Shown: positions 33,928 to 42,269 of the stretch, piece after piece
How positions within the stretch are numbered: position 1 is the first letter of the stretch
Layout of the letters: every line of letters begins with the position of its first letter
Source: Cerina litoralis
Lineage (GTDB): Bacteria > Bacteroidota > Bacteroidia > Flavobacteriales > Flavobacteriaceae
Length of the DNA: 64,000 bases
Reading direction: 5' to 3'
Assembly (NCBI GenBank): GCA_022008415.1
Contig: JAIRBC010000003.1
Span: 1 to 64,000, forward strand
Position numbers and translations under genes: made by a program
The notes under the pieces: model-generated
Seen by the model: only the letters and a program-made list of their open reading frames with translations
Told to the model about the DNA's origin: nothing
Databases searched by the model: none

Positions 33928-35076
33928 ATGTCGACATTAAGTTTTGATTACTCGGAAACCCAGAAAATGGTGGCTTCTTCCGCTAGGGAATTTGCGGAAC
34001 AACATATTAAACCCCACGTTATGGAATGGGACGAGGCCCAGACCTTCCCGTTAGAGGTCTTTAAAAAGGCCGGTGAAATGGGGTTTATGGGAGTTCTGGT
34101 ACCCCAGGACCTCGGAGGTTCGGGTTTGGGGTATCATGAGTACGTTGCAATTATTGAAGAGATTTCTAGAATAGACCCCTCCATAGGATTGTCGGTCGCT
34201 GCCCACAATTCCCTCTGTACCAACCATATTTTAACTTTTGGCAACGACAGGCAAAAACAATTGTGGATTCCCAAATTGGCAACCGCGGAATGGTTGGGTG
34301 CATGGGGACTTACCGAACACAACACGGGTTCGGATGCAGGCGGCATGTCTACCACGGCTGTAAGGGACGGGGATTCTTGGGTCTTGAACGGCGCCAAAAA
34401 CTTTATCACACACGGCAAGAGCGGGGATATCGCCGTAGTGGTTGTAAGAACCGGGGATAAGGGCGATAGCCGTGGGATGACCGCTTTTGTGATCGAAAGG
34501 GGAACACCGGGATTTACAAGCGGAAAAAAAGAAAATAAATTGGGAATGCGGGCCAGCGAGACCGCCGAACTCATTTTTGACAATTGTAGAATATCGGATG
34601 GCAACCGGTTGGGCAACATTGGCGATGGTTTTAAACAATCCATGAAGGTTTTAGATGGTGGTCGAATCTCCATAGGTGCGCTGTCTTTGGGCATCGCAAA
34701 AGGAGCTTATGAGGCCGCTTTGAAATATTCCAAGGAACGGGTGCAGTTCGGTAAACCGATCAGTGAATTTCAGGGTATCTCTTTTAAGCTAGCCGAAATG
34801 GCCACCCAAATTGAGGCTTCGGAACTCTTGCTGCACAAGGCCGCCTACTTAAAAAATGAAGGTAGAAAGATGACGAAGGCCAGTGCCATGGCCAAGATGT
34901 ACGCTTCCGAAGTATGCGTTCGGGTAGCCAATGAAGCCGTTCAGATCCATGGGGGTTACGGGTATATTAAAGATTTTCCCGTAGAAAAGTTTTATCGGGA
35001 TGCCAAGTTGTGTACCATCGGGGAGGGTACCACCGAAATTCAAAAGGTGGTTATCTCTAGAAATATTTTAAAATAA
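33928..35076 (+). CDS. Acyl-CoA dehydrogenase
   Basis: This 382-residue enzyme starts from MSTLSFDYSET; an in-frame ATG at 33904 would add eight residues. It is a FAD flavoprotein that introduces a double bond between C2 and C3 of acyl-CoA. Visible are GLTEHNTGSDAGGM, the FAD-facing AKNFITHG, the VQFGKPISEFQ stretch, and the C-terminal QIHGGYGYIKDFPVEKFYRDAKLCTIGEGTTEIQ with the catalytic Glu region. It probably belongs to the short-chain group. No other fatty-acid gene is adjacent. Confidence 0.95.
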   Translation: MSTLSFDYSETQKMVASSAREFAEQHIKPHVMEWDEAQTFPLEVFKKAGEMGFMGVLVPQDLGGSGLGYHEYVAIIEEISRIDPSIGLSVAAHNSLCTNHILTFGNDRQKQLWIPKLATAEWLGAWGLTEHNTGSDAGGMSTTAVRDGDSWVLNGAKNFITHGKSGDIAVVVVRTGDKGDSRGMTAFVIERGTPGFTSGKKENKLGMRASETAELIFDNCRISDGNRLGNIGDGFKQSMKVLDGGRISIGALSLGIAKGAYEAALKYSKERVQFGKPISEFQGISFKLAEMATQIEASELLLHKAAYLKNEGRKMTKASAMAKMYASEVCVRVANEAVQIHGGYGYIKDFPVEKFYRDAKLCTIGEGTTEIQKVVISRNILK

Positions 35077-35108
35077 TTTTACGTTATCCGTTTTTTATTC
35101 TAAATTTG
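35077..35108 (+). promoter_or_regulatory. rpsU promoter
   Basis: -7 TAAATTTG at 35101-35108, with a TTTTACG (35077-35083) upstream as -33. It is followed by the leader hairpin cccgtt/agcggg (35113-35130). Confidence 0.6.
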
Positions 35109-35112
35109 CACT

Positions 35113-35130
35113 CCCGTTAGGAAATAGCGG
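35113..35130 (+). promoter_or_regulatory. 5'-leader hairpin shared with two other promoters
   Basis: The sequence cccgttaggaaatagcgggg follows TAAATTTGCA. The same build (TAnnTTTGCA, then CxGTTAGnAAATAGnGG) occurs at 36758-36787 and 53025-53052. The 6-bp stem closes a loop of about 6-7 nt. Confidence 0.55.
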
Positions 35131-35143
35131 GGTAAATCATTAA

Positions 35144-35154
35144 AGAAAGGAGGT
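35144..35154 (+). promoter_or_regulatory. Extended Shine-Dalgarno of rpsU
   Basis: The 11-mer agaaaggaggt is a perfect complement of the 3' end of typical 16S rRNA (ACCUCCUUUCU), 8 nt before the ATG. Genes in Bacteroidota normally lack such sites. bS21, the product of this gene, helps hide the anti-SD of Bacteroidota ribosomes, so this site fits reported autoregulation in which ribosomes lacking bS21 translate rpsU preferentially. Confidence 0.75.
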
Positions 35155-35162
35155 TGTAGCCC

Positions 35163-35357
35163 ATGTTAATTATACCGATTAAAGAAGGAGAAAACATAGA
35201 TAGGCCGTTAAAGCGATTCAAACGCAAGTTCGATAAGACCGGCACGATGCGACAATTGAGAAAGCGCCAGCAGTTCACAAAACCATCCGTGGAACGCCGG
35301 GCCCAAATCCAAAAAGCGCAGTATATCCAAGGACTTAGAGACCAAGAAGAAATATAG
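35163..35357 (+). CDS. rpsU: 30S ribosomal protein bS21
   Basis: This 64-residue basic protein has the bS21 start MLIIPIKEGENIDRPLKRFKRK and the TGTMRQLRKRQ block. It sits near the platform of the 30S subunit, and in Bacteroidota it contributes to occluding the anti-Shine-Dalgarno. It has its own promoter, a leader hairpin, an unusually strong SD and its own terminator (35386-35424), so it is a self-contained unit. Confidence 0.97.
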   Translation: MLIIPIKEGENIDRPLKRFKRKFDKTGTMRQLRKRQQFTKPSVERRAQIQKAQYIQGLRDQEEI

Positions 35358-35385
35358 GCGTAGTAACCTTTTTAAGATAAATTTT

Positions 35386-35424
35386 AATCCCATTTACCGA
35401 GAAATTCGGTGGATGGGATTTTTA
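35386..35424 (+). terminator. rpsU terminator
   Basis: Outer stem aatcccat/atgggatt with inner ccga/tcgg, then TTTATTTT. It lies about 30 nt after the rpsU stop. Confidence 0.7.
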
Positions 35425-35484
35425 TTTTCCAAATGGAGCGGCTTAAACCTTTGGCTTTTGTAACTTTGGGTAAGAAATGTTACC

Positions 35485-36375
35485 ATGGCGATCCCGGCTT
35501 TCCTTGCTTATCTTTCCCTCGAAAAAAAGTATTCGCCACTGACGATCGTGGCTTATAAGGGAGATTTGGAGGATTTCGCCCGTTTCTGTCTCGAAGAATA
35601 TCAAACTAGTGCCCTCGAAAAGGTCGAGTATGCCATTATTAGGAATTGGATCGTACAAATGTCCAACGCCCAGATTTCCAATCGATCAATAAATCGCAAA
35701 ATATCCGCTCTAAGGGCCTATTATAATTTTTTACTTAAAATCGGGGAGATCAGGATAAGCCCCCTGGCTCGTCATAGATCGTTAAAAACGCCAAAAAAGG
35801 TAGAAATCCCGTTCTCTGAATCAGAGATGGAAACGGTGCTTCGGCAAATTCCCTTTGATGATAATTTTGAAGGGACCCGCGACCGGCTGATTATTGAATT
35901 GTTGTACGCAACGGGAATTCGCCGATCGGAATTGGTGAATTTAAAAATGAACCGGATAGATTTATCCACCAAGACCATTAAGGTCGTCGGCAAGAGAAAT
36001 AAGGAAAGGATCGTACCCTTGTTGGATTCGACGGCAGACTTCTTGGCGGCCTACATAGAAGAAAGAAATGGCCTCGTCTACCGGGCGGACAACGCCTATC
36101 TTTTTTTGTTAAAATCGGGCAATAAAATATATGAAACCCTTGTTTATAGAATTATAAATAAGTATTTTAGTCTTGTGTCCCCCAAGGTAAAGAAAAGCCC
36201 ACATATCCTTAGACATACTTTTGCGACCCACATGCTGAACAAGGGGGCGGACCTCAACTCTGTGAAGGAGTTGTTGGGGCATTCCAGCTTGGCATCTACC
36301 CAGGTTTATACGCATACCAGTATAGCCGAATTAAAAAGAGTACATGGGGCCTCCCATCCAAGAAGCAAGAAATAA
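35485..36375 (+). CDS. xerC: Tyrosine recombinase XerC/XerD type
   Basis: The 296-residue site-specific recombinase has an N-terminal SAM-like core-binding domain (SLEKKYSPLTIVAYKGDLEDF) and a C-terminal catalytic domain. The catalytic Arg is in ATGIRRSELVNL, the Lys in VVGKRNKERIVPL, HxxRH is HILRHTFATHML, and the Tyr is in STQVYTH, all intact. Housekeeping Xer resolves chromosome dimers at dif. Its place between rpsU and hpf is a conserved flavobacterial neighbourhood, so I take it as the chromosomal XerC rather than a phage or integron integrase. Confidence 0.9.
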   Translation: MAIPAFLAYLSLEKKYSPLTIVAYKGDLEDFARFCLEEYQTSALEKVEYAIIRNWIVQMSNAQISNRSINRKISALRAYYNFLLKIGEIRISPLARHRSLKTPKKVEIPFSESEMETVLRQIPFDDNFEGTRDRLIIELLYATGIRRSELVNLKMNRIDLSTKTIKVVGKRNKERIVPLLDSTADFLAAYIEERNGLVYRADNAYLFLLKSGNKIYETLVYRIINKYFSLVSPKVKKSPHILRHTFATHMLNKGADLNSVKELLGHSSLASTQVYTHTSIAELKRVHGASHPRSKK

Positions 36376-36411
36376 GCCTATTTTGTTTAACTTTTATTAA
36401 AACTTCGATCT

Positions 36412-36714
36412 ATGAAAGTAAATGCGCAATCAGTTAATTTTAATGCCGATGTTAAACTTATCGATTTTGTTCAAAACCGATTAAACAAATTGGATCGGTT
36501 TTACGACAAGGTGGTGCAATCCGATGTGTATCTTAAAGTGGTAAAAACGAGCTCAAAGGAAAACAAAATAGTGGAGATAACGGTTCGTGTCCCAAAAGAT
36601 ACATACGTAGTAAAAAAACAATGCAAGTCGTTTGAGGAGGCGGTCGATACCGCGTGTAGTTCTTTGGAAAGGAAGTTGGTAAAAAGAAAGGAAAAATTGA
36701 GGGCAAAAGCGTAA
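36412..36714 (+). CDS. hpf: Ribosome hibernation-promoting factor (short HPF/RaiA)
   Basis: The 100-residue protein has the beta-alpha-beta fold of HPF: MKVNAQSVNFNADVKLIDFVQNRLNKL at the start, and a basic surface KKQCKSFEEAVDTACSSLERKLVKRKEKLR at the end. It binds the decoding centre of idle 30S or 70S ribosomes. The long-form dimerisation domain is absent. It lies 36 bp after xerC, so co-transcription is likely. Confidence 0.92.
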   Translation: MKVNAQSVNFNADVKLIDFVQNRLNKLDRFYDKVVQSDVYLKVVKTSSKENKIVEITVRVPKDTYVVKKQCKSFEEAVDTACSSLERKLVKRKEKLRAKA

Positions 36715-36735
36715 CTAAAATTTTTCCCAAATTGT

Positions 36736-36765
36736 TTTGATTAAAAAAATATTTATCTACATTTG
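36736..36765 (+). promoter_or_regulatory. Promoter of the tRNA-tuf cluster
   Basis: -33 TTTG (36736-36739) and -7 TACATTTG (36758-36765), spaced 18 nt. It is followed by the leader hairpin gtccgtt/agcggac at 36768-36787 and a T run. Confidence 0.75.
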
Positions 36766-36767
36766 CA

Positions 36768-36787
36768 GTCCGTTAGAAATAGCGGAC
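36768..36787 (+). promoter_or_regulatory. Leader hairpin of the tRNA-tuf transcript
   Basis: The sequence gtccgttagaaatagcggac forms a 7-bp stem with one G-U pair, directly after the -7 box. It is homologous to the rpsU and secDF leaders. Confidence 0.6.
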
Positions 36788-36815
36788 TTTTTTTGTGGTA
36801 AAAAGGGGTTCAAAA

Positions 36816-36889
36816 GCCGATGTAGCTCAGCTGGCTAGAGCAGCTGATTTGTAATCAGCAGGTCGTGGGTTCGAGTCCCTCTATCGGCT
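36816..36889 (+). tRNA. tRNA-Thr (TGT)
   Basis: A 74-nt cloverleaf: acceptor gccgatg/tatcggc with one G-U, D arm gctc/gagc, anticodon arm gctga-TTTGTAA-tcagc with anticodon TGT, and a T arm with ggttcgagtcc. CCA is not encoded. It is the first gene after the promoter at 36736. Confidence 0.97.
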
Positions 36890-37148
36890 CAAAAAAAAGG
36901 AATTACGATTTGTTTTCCTGTTTTTATCAAGGGGTCGTAAAGCGTCTGGGACGAGAGGTTTATCCCGAGCGCCCGCCCAGACGACGAGAGTCGGGCAGGT
37001 AGTCGAGGGAAGTCCCGCTATCGGCTCGATAATTCAGAATTTTCAATTCGGAATTACAATATGGAAAGAGGGGGCAGTTTCCTCTTGGTTCGTTGAAAAT
37101 ATTGAAAATATAGCTATGGGTTCCCATTCGGAATTCATAATTAAATAA
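36890..37148. other. Spacer with a partial copy of the tRNA-Thr 3' end
   Basis: The 10-mer ctatcggctc, identical to the last bases of tRNA-Thr (36881-36890), recurs at 37018-37027, preceded by a tcgaggga..gtcccg segment that resembles a T arm. The rest has AATTC-rich simple repeats (gaattcataatt type). No gene is seen. The duplicate could be the far end of a lost integrated element, or a decayed tRNA. Confidence 0.4.
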
Positions 37149-37230
<82 letters not shown>

Positions 37231-37324
37231 CTGGATAATTCAGAATTCAGAATTGGGAATGAAAAGATTTCTGTTGAAATATTGAAAATCATTATTTTGA
37301 ATTTGTAATTCATAATTAATAATT

Positions 37325-37397
37325 GCGGGAGTAGCTCAGTTGGTAGAGCGTCAGCCTTCCAAGCTGAATGTCGCCGGTTCGAACCCGGTCTCCCGCT
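37325..37397 (+). tRNA. tRNA-Gly (TCC)
   Basis: 73 nt. Acceptor gcgggag/ctcccgc, anticodon arm tcagc-CTTCCAA-gctga, anticodon TCC, T arm ccggttcgaacccgg. Confidence 0.97.
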
Positions 37398-37480
37398 CTT
37401 TGAAAAGTTGATGGTTAAAAGTTAAATGTTATTTTATTGTAACCTTCAACTTAAAACTTTGAACCTTAAACCTAAAAGAA

Positions 37481-37552
37481 GCCGGTGTAGCTCAGGGGTA
37501 GAGCGTTTCCTTGGTAAGGAAGAGGTCATGAGTTCAAATCTCATCATTGGCT
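37481..37552 (+). tRNA. tRNA-Thr (GGT)
   Basis: 72 nt. Acceptor gccggtg/cattggc with two G-U pairs, anticodon arm tttcc-TTGGTAA-ggaag, anticodon GGT, T arm atgagttcaaatctcat. It precedes tuf by about 55 bp. Confidence 0.96.
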
Positions 37553-37607
37553 CAATTAAGGCATAATATTGTACACTAATATAAACTAAGATTAAAATTC
37601 ATTAAAC

Positions 37608-38795
37608 ATGGCAAAGGCAACATTTGATCGTTCCAAACCGCACTTAAATATAGGTACTATTGGACACGTGGATCACGGTAAAACTACATTGACTGCCGCT
37701 ATTACTACGGTATTGGCAAACGCAGGATTATCCGAATTGAGAAGTTTCGATTCTATCGATAACGCTCCCGAGGAAAAAGAAAGGGGTATTACCATCAATA
37801 CATCGCACGTAGAATATTCGACCGCTAATCGTCACTACGCCCACGTTGACTGTCCAGGTCACGCGGATTACGTAAAGAATATGGTTACTGGTGCTGCTCA
37901 GATGGACGGTGCCATTTTGGTGGTTGCCGCTACCGATGGTCCTATGCCCCAAACCCGTGAGCACATCCTTTTGGGCCGCCAAGTTGGTATTCCGAAAATT
38001 GTTGTCTTCATGAACAAAGTGGATATGGTCGATGATGACGAGCTCTTGGAGCTGGTGGAAATGGAGATTAGGGAATTGCTTTCCTTCTATGAATATGATG
38101 GTGACAATGGACCCGTAATTGCTGGTTCTGCCCTTGGTGCACTTAACGGTGAGCAAAAATGGGTAGATACCGTTATGCAATTGATGGAAGCTGTTGATAG
38201 CTGGATCGATTTGCCGGAAAGGGATGTTGATAAGCCATTTTTGATGCCCGTTGAGGATGTATTTACAATTACCGGTCGTGGAACTGTTGCTACAGGACGT
38301 ATCGAAACTGGTATCGCCAACACTGGGGATGCCGTTGAGATTATAGGTATGGGTGCTGAAAAACTGACTTCTACGGTTACTGGGGTCGAGATGTTCCGCA
38401 AGATATTGGATCGTGGTGAAGCTGGTGATAACGTTGGTATCCTTTTGAGAGGTATTGAAAAATCCCAGATTAAAAGGGGAATGGTAATCTGTAAGCCAGG
38501 TTCCGTGAAGCCTCACGCCAAATTTAAAGCTGAGGTTTATATCCTTAAGAAAGAAGAAGGTGGTAGACACACACCTTTCCACAACAACTATCGCCCTCAG
38601 TTCTATGTTAGGACTACCGATGTTACTGGAACAATTAATCTTCCCGATGGGGTAGAAATGGTAATGCCAGGTGACAACCTTACTATTATTGTTGATCTAT
38701 TGTCTCCAATTGCACTGAGCGTTGGTCTGCGTTTCGCTATTCGCGAAGGGGGTAGAACGGTAGGTGCCGGACAGGTTACCGAGATACTGGATTAA
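37608..38795 (+). CDS. tuf: Elongation factor Tu
   Basis: This 395-residue GTPase brings aminoacyl-tRNA to the ribosome. The P loop is GHVDHGKT near residue 19, with [20 protein letters not shown] and the domain 2 and 3 segments ([41 protein letters not shown]) all intact. It is in the classic arrangement tRNAs-tuf-tRNA-Trp-secE-nusG. A strong hairpin (38814-38858) follows the stop. Confidence 0.99.
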   Translation: MAKATFDRSKPHLNIGTIGHVDHGKTTLTAAITTVLANAGLSELRSFDSIDNAPEEKERGITINTSHVEYSTANRHYAHVDCPGHADYVKNMVTGAAQMDGAILVVAATDGPMPQTREHILLGRQVGIPKIVVFMNKVDMVDDDELLELVEMEIRELLSFYEYDGDNGPVIAGSALGALNGEQKWVDTVMQLMEAVDSWIDLPERDVDKPFLMPVEDVFTITGRGTVATGRIETGIANTGDAVEIIGMGAEKLTSTVTGVEMFRKILDRGEAGDNVGILLRGIEKSQIKRGMVICKPGSVKPHAKFKAEVYILKKEEGGRHTPFHNNYRPQFYVRTTDVTGTINLPDGVEMVMPGDNLTIIVDLLSPIALSVGLRFAIREGGRTVGAGQVTEILD

Positions 38796-38813
38796 TCTTA
38801 TCTTATACAATTG

Positions 38814-38858
38814 CATTTAAGGGTGTTCCGACATAATCTGACGGGATACCTTTAAATG
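38814..38858 (+). terminator. Hairpin after tuf (attenuator or processing site)
   Basis: The arms catttaagggtgttccgaca (38814-38833) and tgacgggatacctttaaatg (38839-38858) pair over about 20 bp with a few mismatches and a 5-nt loop. There is no U run, so RNA processing or partial termination is more likely than full termination. Confidence 0.5.
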
Positions 38859-38869
38859 TAAATATAAAT

Positions 38870-38912
38870 GGGTGTAGCTCATCCCGATAGTTATCGGGAG
38901 GTAGCGCATCAC
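38870..38912 (+). pseudogene. Partial tRNA-Trp 5' copy interrupted by a palindrome
   Basis: The sequence gggtgtagctca (38870-38881) and ggtagcgcatcac (38900-38912) match the 5' half and D arm of the tRNA-Trp that follows. Between them, in the D loop, sits the 18-mer tcccgatagttatcggga (8-bp arms). A perfect version of that palindrome occurs at 12849-12866. It is a duplicated tRNA fragment that took an insertion. Confidence 0.55.
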
Positions 38913-38916
38913 AAAA

Positions 38917-38989
38917 ACGGGTGTAGCTCAGTTGGTAGAGCACTGGTCTCCAAAACCAGGTGTCGGGAGTTCGAGCCTCTCCTCCCGTG
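38917..38989 (+). tRNA. tRNA-Trp (CCA)
   Basis: 73 nt. Acceptor acgggtg/ctcccgt with one mismatch, anticodon arm ctggt-CTCCAAA-accag, anticodon CCA, T arm gggagttcgagcctctc. It lies between tuf and secE, as in many bacteria. Confidence 0.95.
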
Positions 38990-39119
38990 CTTAATTGCGC
39001 TAGGTTTCCATGAGGGCGTTTAAAACCGAGTAGATTCTAGTTTCCTGAGGAAAGTGGAAAAATGTAGATTGATAATTGCTTCTGCACACTTTTTAACCAT
39101 TTAGAAAATCGATTGCGAC

Positions 39120-39308
39120 ATGATAACATATATCAAGGAATCCTATCTAGAACTTAAGAACCATGTTACCCTGCCCCCAAGGGCAGAATCTACCAATCTA
39201 ATGGTAGTGGTTGCCGTATTTTCTATATTGTTCGCTTTGGCGACTTGGGGAGTGGACAGTCTTTTTGGCAAATTGATACAATTTTATTTCAAAAAGTTAA
39301 TTGGTTAA
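39120..39308 (+). CDS. secE: Preprotein translocase subunit SecE
   Basis: A 62-residue single-span SecE: an N-terminal amphipathic helix (IKESYLELKNHVTLPPRAES), then one membrane helix (about 28-50). It clamps SecY in the SecYEG channel. The short form with one helix is normal outside enteric bacteria. nusG follows after about 10 bp. Confidence 0.95.
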   Translation: MITYIKESYLELKNHVTLPPRAESTNLMVVVAVFSILFALATWGVDSLFGKLIQFYFKKLIG

Positions 39309-39318
39309 AAAAGACGCT

Positions 39319-39870
39319 ATGTCAGAAGTATTGGATAAAAAATGGTACGTAGTGAGGGCCGTAAGTGGTCAGGAAAACAAGATCAAGGGCTATATAGAGG
39401 CAGAAGTCGCCCGTCTTGGTTTTTCGGATTATTTGGAGGACGTTTTGGTGCCTACCGAAAAAGTTGTCCAGATCAGGAACGGTAAAAAAATTAATAAAGA
39501 AAGGGTATACTTTCCCGGATATATAATGATAAAGGCCAATCTCGGTGGAGAAATGATACATATTATTAGGTCTATCACCAATGTAATTGGATTTTTAGGG
39601 GAAACCAAAGGTGGAGATCCGGTGCCTTTGCGTAAATCAGAAGTAAATAGGATGCTTGGCAAGGCAGATGAATTGGCCGTTAACACGGATAGTGTTGCCA
39701 TTCCTTTTGTTCTGGGAGAGACTATAAAAGTTATCGATGGTCCATTTAACGGGTTTAACGGAACGGTCGAGAAAATTAATGAAGAGAAACGCAAGTTAGA
39801 GGTGATGGTGAAGATTTTTGGAAGGAAGACCCCTCTGGAACTCAGCTATATGCAGGTAGAAAAAGTATAG
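39319..39870 (+). CDS. nusG: Transcription termination/antitermination factor NusG
   Basis: 183 residues from the ATG at 39319 (MSEVLDKKWYVVRAVSGQE); an open TTG at 39301 is not used by the family. The NGN domain runs to about residue 110 (VYFPGYIMIKANL) and the KOW domain ends the protein (VIDGPFNGFNGTVEKINEEKRKLEVMVKIFGR). It couples RNA polymerase with Rho or with the ribosome. Confidence 0.97.
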   Translation: MSEVLDKKWYVVRAVSGQENKIKGYIEAEVARLGFSDYLEDVLVPTEKVVQIRNGKKINKERVYFPGYIMIKANLGGEMIHIIRSITNVIGFLGETKGGDPVPLRKSEVNRMLGKADELAVNTDSVAIPFVLGETIKVIDGPFNGFNGTVEKINEEKRKLEVMVKIFGRKTPLELSYMQVEKV

Positions 39871-39884
39871 CCGCTGAAGGTTTT

Positions 39885-39984
39885 AAGCGAGTTCCGTGGA
39901 ATCGTTTTTCGCAGACGGACGTATTTGAATATTGAGGAACTGTTACATATACTAAAAAGCGACGTTGCTTCCAAAAACTCGCTT
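39885..39984 (+). promoter_or_regulatory. Candidate ribosomal-protein leader before rplK
   Basis: The 9-mer aagcgagtt (39885-39893) is an exact complement of aactcgctt (39976-39984), which ends 17 nt before the rplK ATG. The inner part can form a further hairpin (aagcgacgttgctt, about 39957-39970). A long-range stem just before the L11-L1 genes is where L1 autoregulation acts in other bacteria. No match to a known motif was confirmed. Confidence 0.4.
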
Positions 39985-40001
39985 TAATTTAATTTTAAAC
40001 A

Positions 40002-40439
40002 ATGGCAAAAGAAGTAAGTAAAGTAGTTAAACTACAAGTTAGGGGAGGTGCAGCGAATCCGTCGCCACCGGTCGGACCCGCTTTAGGTGCTGCCGGTGTT
40101 AACATAATGGAATTCTGTAAGCAGTTTAATGCACGTACACAGGATAAACCAGGCAAAGTATTGCCAGTTGCTATCACGGTATACAAGGACAAGTCGTTCG
40201 ACTTTATTGTAAAAACACCGCCAGCGGCAGTTCAACTTATGGAAGCGGCTAAGGTTAAAAAAGGATCTGGCGAACCTAACAGAAACAAAGTGGCAAGCGT
40301 GTCTTGGGAACAGATCAGGACCATTGCAGAAGACAAAATGGTGGATCTAAATGCCTTTACAGCGGAATCGGCTATGAGCATGGTTGCGGGTACGGCTAGA
40401 TCTATGGGTCTAAAAGTTTCAGGTACTAAACCTTTTTAA
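40002..40439 (+). CDS. rplK: 50S ribosomal protein uL11
   Basis: 145 residues with the [24 protein letters not shown] block near the N-terminus and the C-terminal rRNA-binding domain ([22 protein letters not shown]). It forms the base of the L7/L12 stalk with L10. It is first in the rplKAJL-rpoBC run. Confidence 0.98.
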   Translation: MAKEVSKVVKLQVRGGAANPSPPVGPALGAAGVNIMEFCKQFNARTQDKPGKVLPVAITVYKDKSFDFIVKTPPAAVQLMEAAKVKKGSGEPNRNKVASVSWEQIRTIAEDKMVDLNAFTAESAMSMVAGTARSMGLKVSGTKPF

Positions 40440-40459
40440 AACCTTAAAAGCAATTTAGA

Positions 40460-41149
40460 ATGGCAAAATTAACAAAAAAACAAAAGGAGGCCCACGCTAA
40501 AATAGATAAGAGCAAGCTCTATTCTGTTGACGAGGCTTCTGTTTTGATAAAAGAAATAACCAACGCTAAATTCGATGCTTCCGTCGATATCGCGGTTCGG
40601 TTGGGTGTAGATCCCAGAAAAGCGAACCAGATGGTGCGGGGCGTTGTTACCCTTCCACATGGGACAGGCAAGGATGTTAAGGTTTTGGCCTTGGTAACCC
40701 CCGATAAAGAAGCAGAAGCTAAGGAAGCTGGAGCGGATTTTGTAGGTCTGGACGAGTATTTGGATAAAATAAAGAACGGTTGGACCGACGTAGATGTCAT
40801 AATTACCATGCCAAGCGTAATGGGTAAATTGGGTCCATTGGGCCGTATTTTGGGCCCGCGTGGCCTTATGCCCAATCCTAAAACAGGAACGGTGACCATG
40901 GATGTCGCCAAAGCCGTTACCGAAGTGAAGGCAGGTAAAATCGACTTCAAGGTAGATAAGACGGGTATCGTACACGCCGCTATAGGAAAGGTTTCCTTTT
41001 CTGCGGACAAGATCGCCGGCAACACCAGGGAATTGTTGGATACCTTGGTAAAGCTCAAACCCGCTGCGGCCAAGGGTATCTATATGAAAACCGTTTACCT
41101 ATCCAGTACCATGAGCCCTAGCGTTCAACTAGACCCAAAATCAGTTTAA
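40460..41149 (+). CDS. rplA: 50S ribosomal protein uL1
   Basis: 229 residues with [24 protein letters not shown] and [18 protein letters not shown], the L1 signatures. It forms the L1 stalk and is the usual feedback repressor of its own operon. Confidence 0.98.
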   Translation: MAKLTKKQKEAHAKIDKSKLYSVDEASVLIKEITNAKFDASVDIAVRLGVDPRKANQMVRGVVTLPHGTGKDVKVLALVTPDKEAEAKEAGADFVGLDEYLDKIKNGWTDVDVIITMPSVMGKLGPLGRILGPRGLMPNPKTGTVTMDVAKAVTEVKAGKIDFKVDKTGIVHAAIGKVSFSADKIAGNTRELLDTLVKLKPAAAKGIYMKTVYLSSTMSPSVQLDPKSV

Positions 41150-41171
41150 CTGGTGGTTTAAAAATTTCATT

Positions 41172-41687
41172 ATGACAAGACAAGAAAAACATAACGTTAT
41201 ACAAGACTTAACTGCACAGTTATCCGATAATTCCACAATTTACCTTGCGGATATCTCTGGGTTAAACGCCACGACAACCTCTGACTTAAGAAGAGCTTGT
41301 TTTAAGGCCAACCTAAAACTGGCAGTGGTTAAAAATACCTTGCTTGCAAAAGCAATGGAAGCATCTGATAAGGATTTTGGGGAACTTCCCGATGTATTGA
41401 AGGGAAATACCTCCATCATTCTTTCCGAAACTGGCAATGCACCGGCAAAATTGATCAAAGCCTTTAGGAAGAAATCCGATAGACCCCTGTTAAAGGGTGC
41501 CTATATCATGGAGTCCATTTACATTGGTGATAACCAATTGGACGCCTTGGTGGATATTAAATCCAAGGAGGAGCTGATCGGGGATATTGTTGCCTTGTTG
41601 CAATCGCCTGCCAAGAACGTGATCTCTGGACTTAAATCCGGTGGTGGTAAACTTGCAGGTATACTGAAGACCTTATCAGAAAAATAA
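41172..41687 (+). CDS. rplJ: 50S ribosomal protein uL10
   Basis: 171 residues (MTRQEKHNVIQDLTAQLSD..., ADISGLNATTTSDLRRACF). It anchors L12 dimers to the ribosome through its C-terminal helix (GGGKLAGILKTLSEK). Confidence 0.97.
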   Translation: MTRQEKHNVIQDLTAQLSDNSTIYLADISGLNATTTSDLRRACFKANLKLAVVKNTLLAKAMEASDKDFGELPDVLKGNTSIILSETGNAPAKLIKAFRKKSDRPLLKGAYIMESIYIGDNQLDALVDIKSKEELIGDIVALLQSPAKNVISGLKSGGGKLAGILKTLSEK

Positions 41688-41741
41688 TAAGTACGCACTC
41701 TTAACAATTATATTTTTAAAATTTTATTAAACGATAGAAAA

Positions 41742-42122
41742 ATGGCAGATTTAAAAGATTTCGCAGAACAATTGGTTAATTTGACCGTAAAAGAAGTAAA
41801 CGAGTTAGCTACAATTTTAAAAGATGAATACGGTATTGAGCCCGCTGCTGCTGCAGTTGCAGTTGCTGCTGGTGGAGGTGCCGCGGACGCCGGTGCGGCC
41901 GCAGAAGAAAAAACCGAATTTGATGTAATCCTAAAAGCAGCCGGCGCCTCTAAGTTGGCGGTTGTTAAATTGGTTAAGGAATTAACCGGATTGGGTTTAA
42001 AAGATGCCAAGGATATTGTTGATAGCGCACCAAAACCTATCAAGGAAGGTATTGCTAAGGACGAGGCCGAAGGTATCGTAAAATCATTGGAAGAAGCTGG
42101 AGCAGAAGTTGAGCTTAAATAA
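41742..42122 (+). CDS. rplL: 50S ribosomal protein bL12
   Basis: 126 residues: an N-terminal dimerisation domain ([21 protein letters not shown]), an Ala/Gly-rich hinge ([14 protein letters not shown]), and the C-terminal factor-binding domain with [24 protein letters not shown]. It recruits elongation factors. Confidence 0.98.
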   Translation: MADLKDFAEQLVNLTVKEVNELATILKDEYGIEPAAAAVAVAAGGGAADAGAAAEEKTEFDVILKAAGASKLAVVKLVKELTGLGLKDAKDIVDSAPKPIKEGIAKDEAEGIVKSLEEAGAEVELK

Positions 42123-42143
42123 TAGCGCAACAATATTGTTTTT

Positions 42144-42187
42144 GGTTTAGGTCTACCCACCTCGAGTGGCTAGACCTAAACCCTTTT
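42144..42187 (+). terminator. Attenuator between rplL and rpoB
   Basis: A perfect 12-bp stem ggtttaggtcta (42144-42155) / tagacctaaacc (42171-42182), with an inner ccac/gtgg, then CTTTTAATC. A partial terminator here would give more L12 than RNA polymerase, as in E. coli. Confidence 0.75.
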
Positions 42188-42269
42188 AATCTCTATTGGT
42201 TAATTTTCGATAGTGATATTGATCTTTAGCCTTTTGGGATTCCTTTTAACCCCCAATATTTTTTGGGGA

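Noticed and set aside
35485-36375. xerC-like gene as an integron or phage integrase for the cassette-like array
   Set aside because: Sequence and neighbourhood (rpsU-xerC-hpf) fit the housekeeping Xer recombinase, and the array lies 20 kb away. No IntI-specific extra region is visible.
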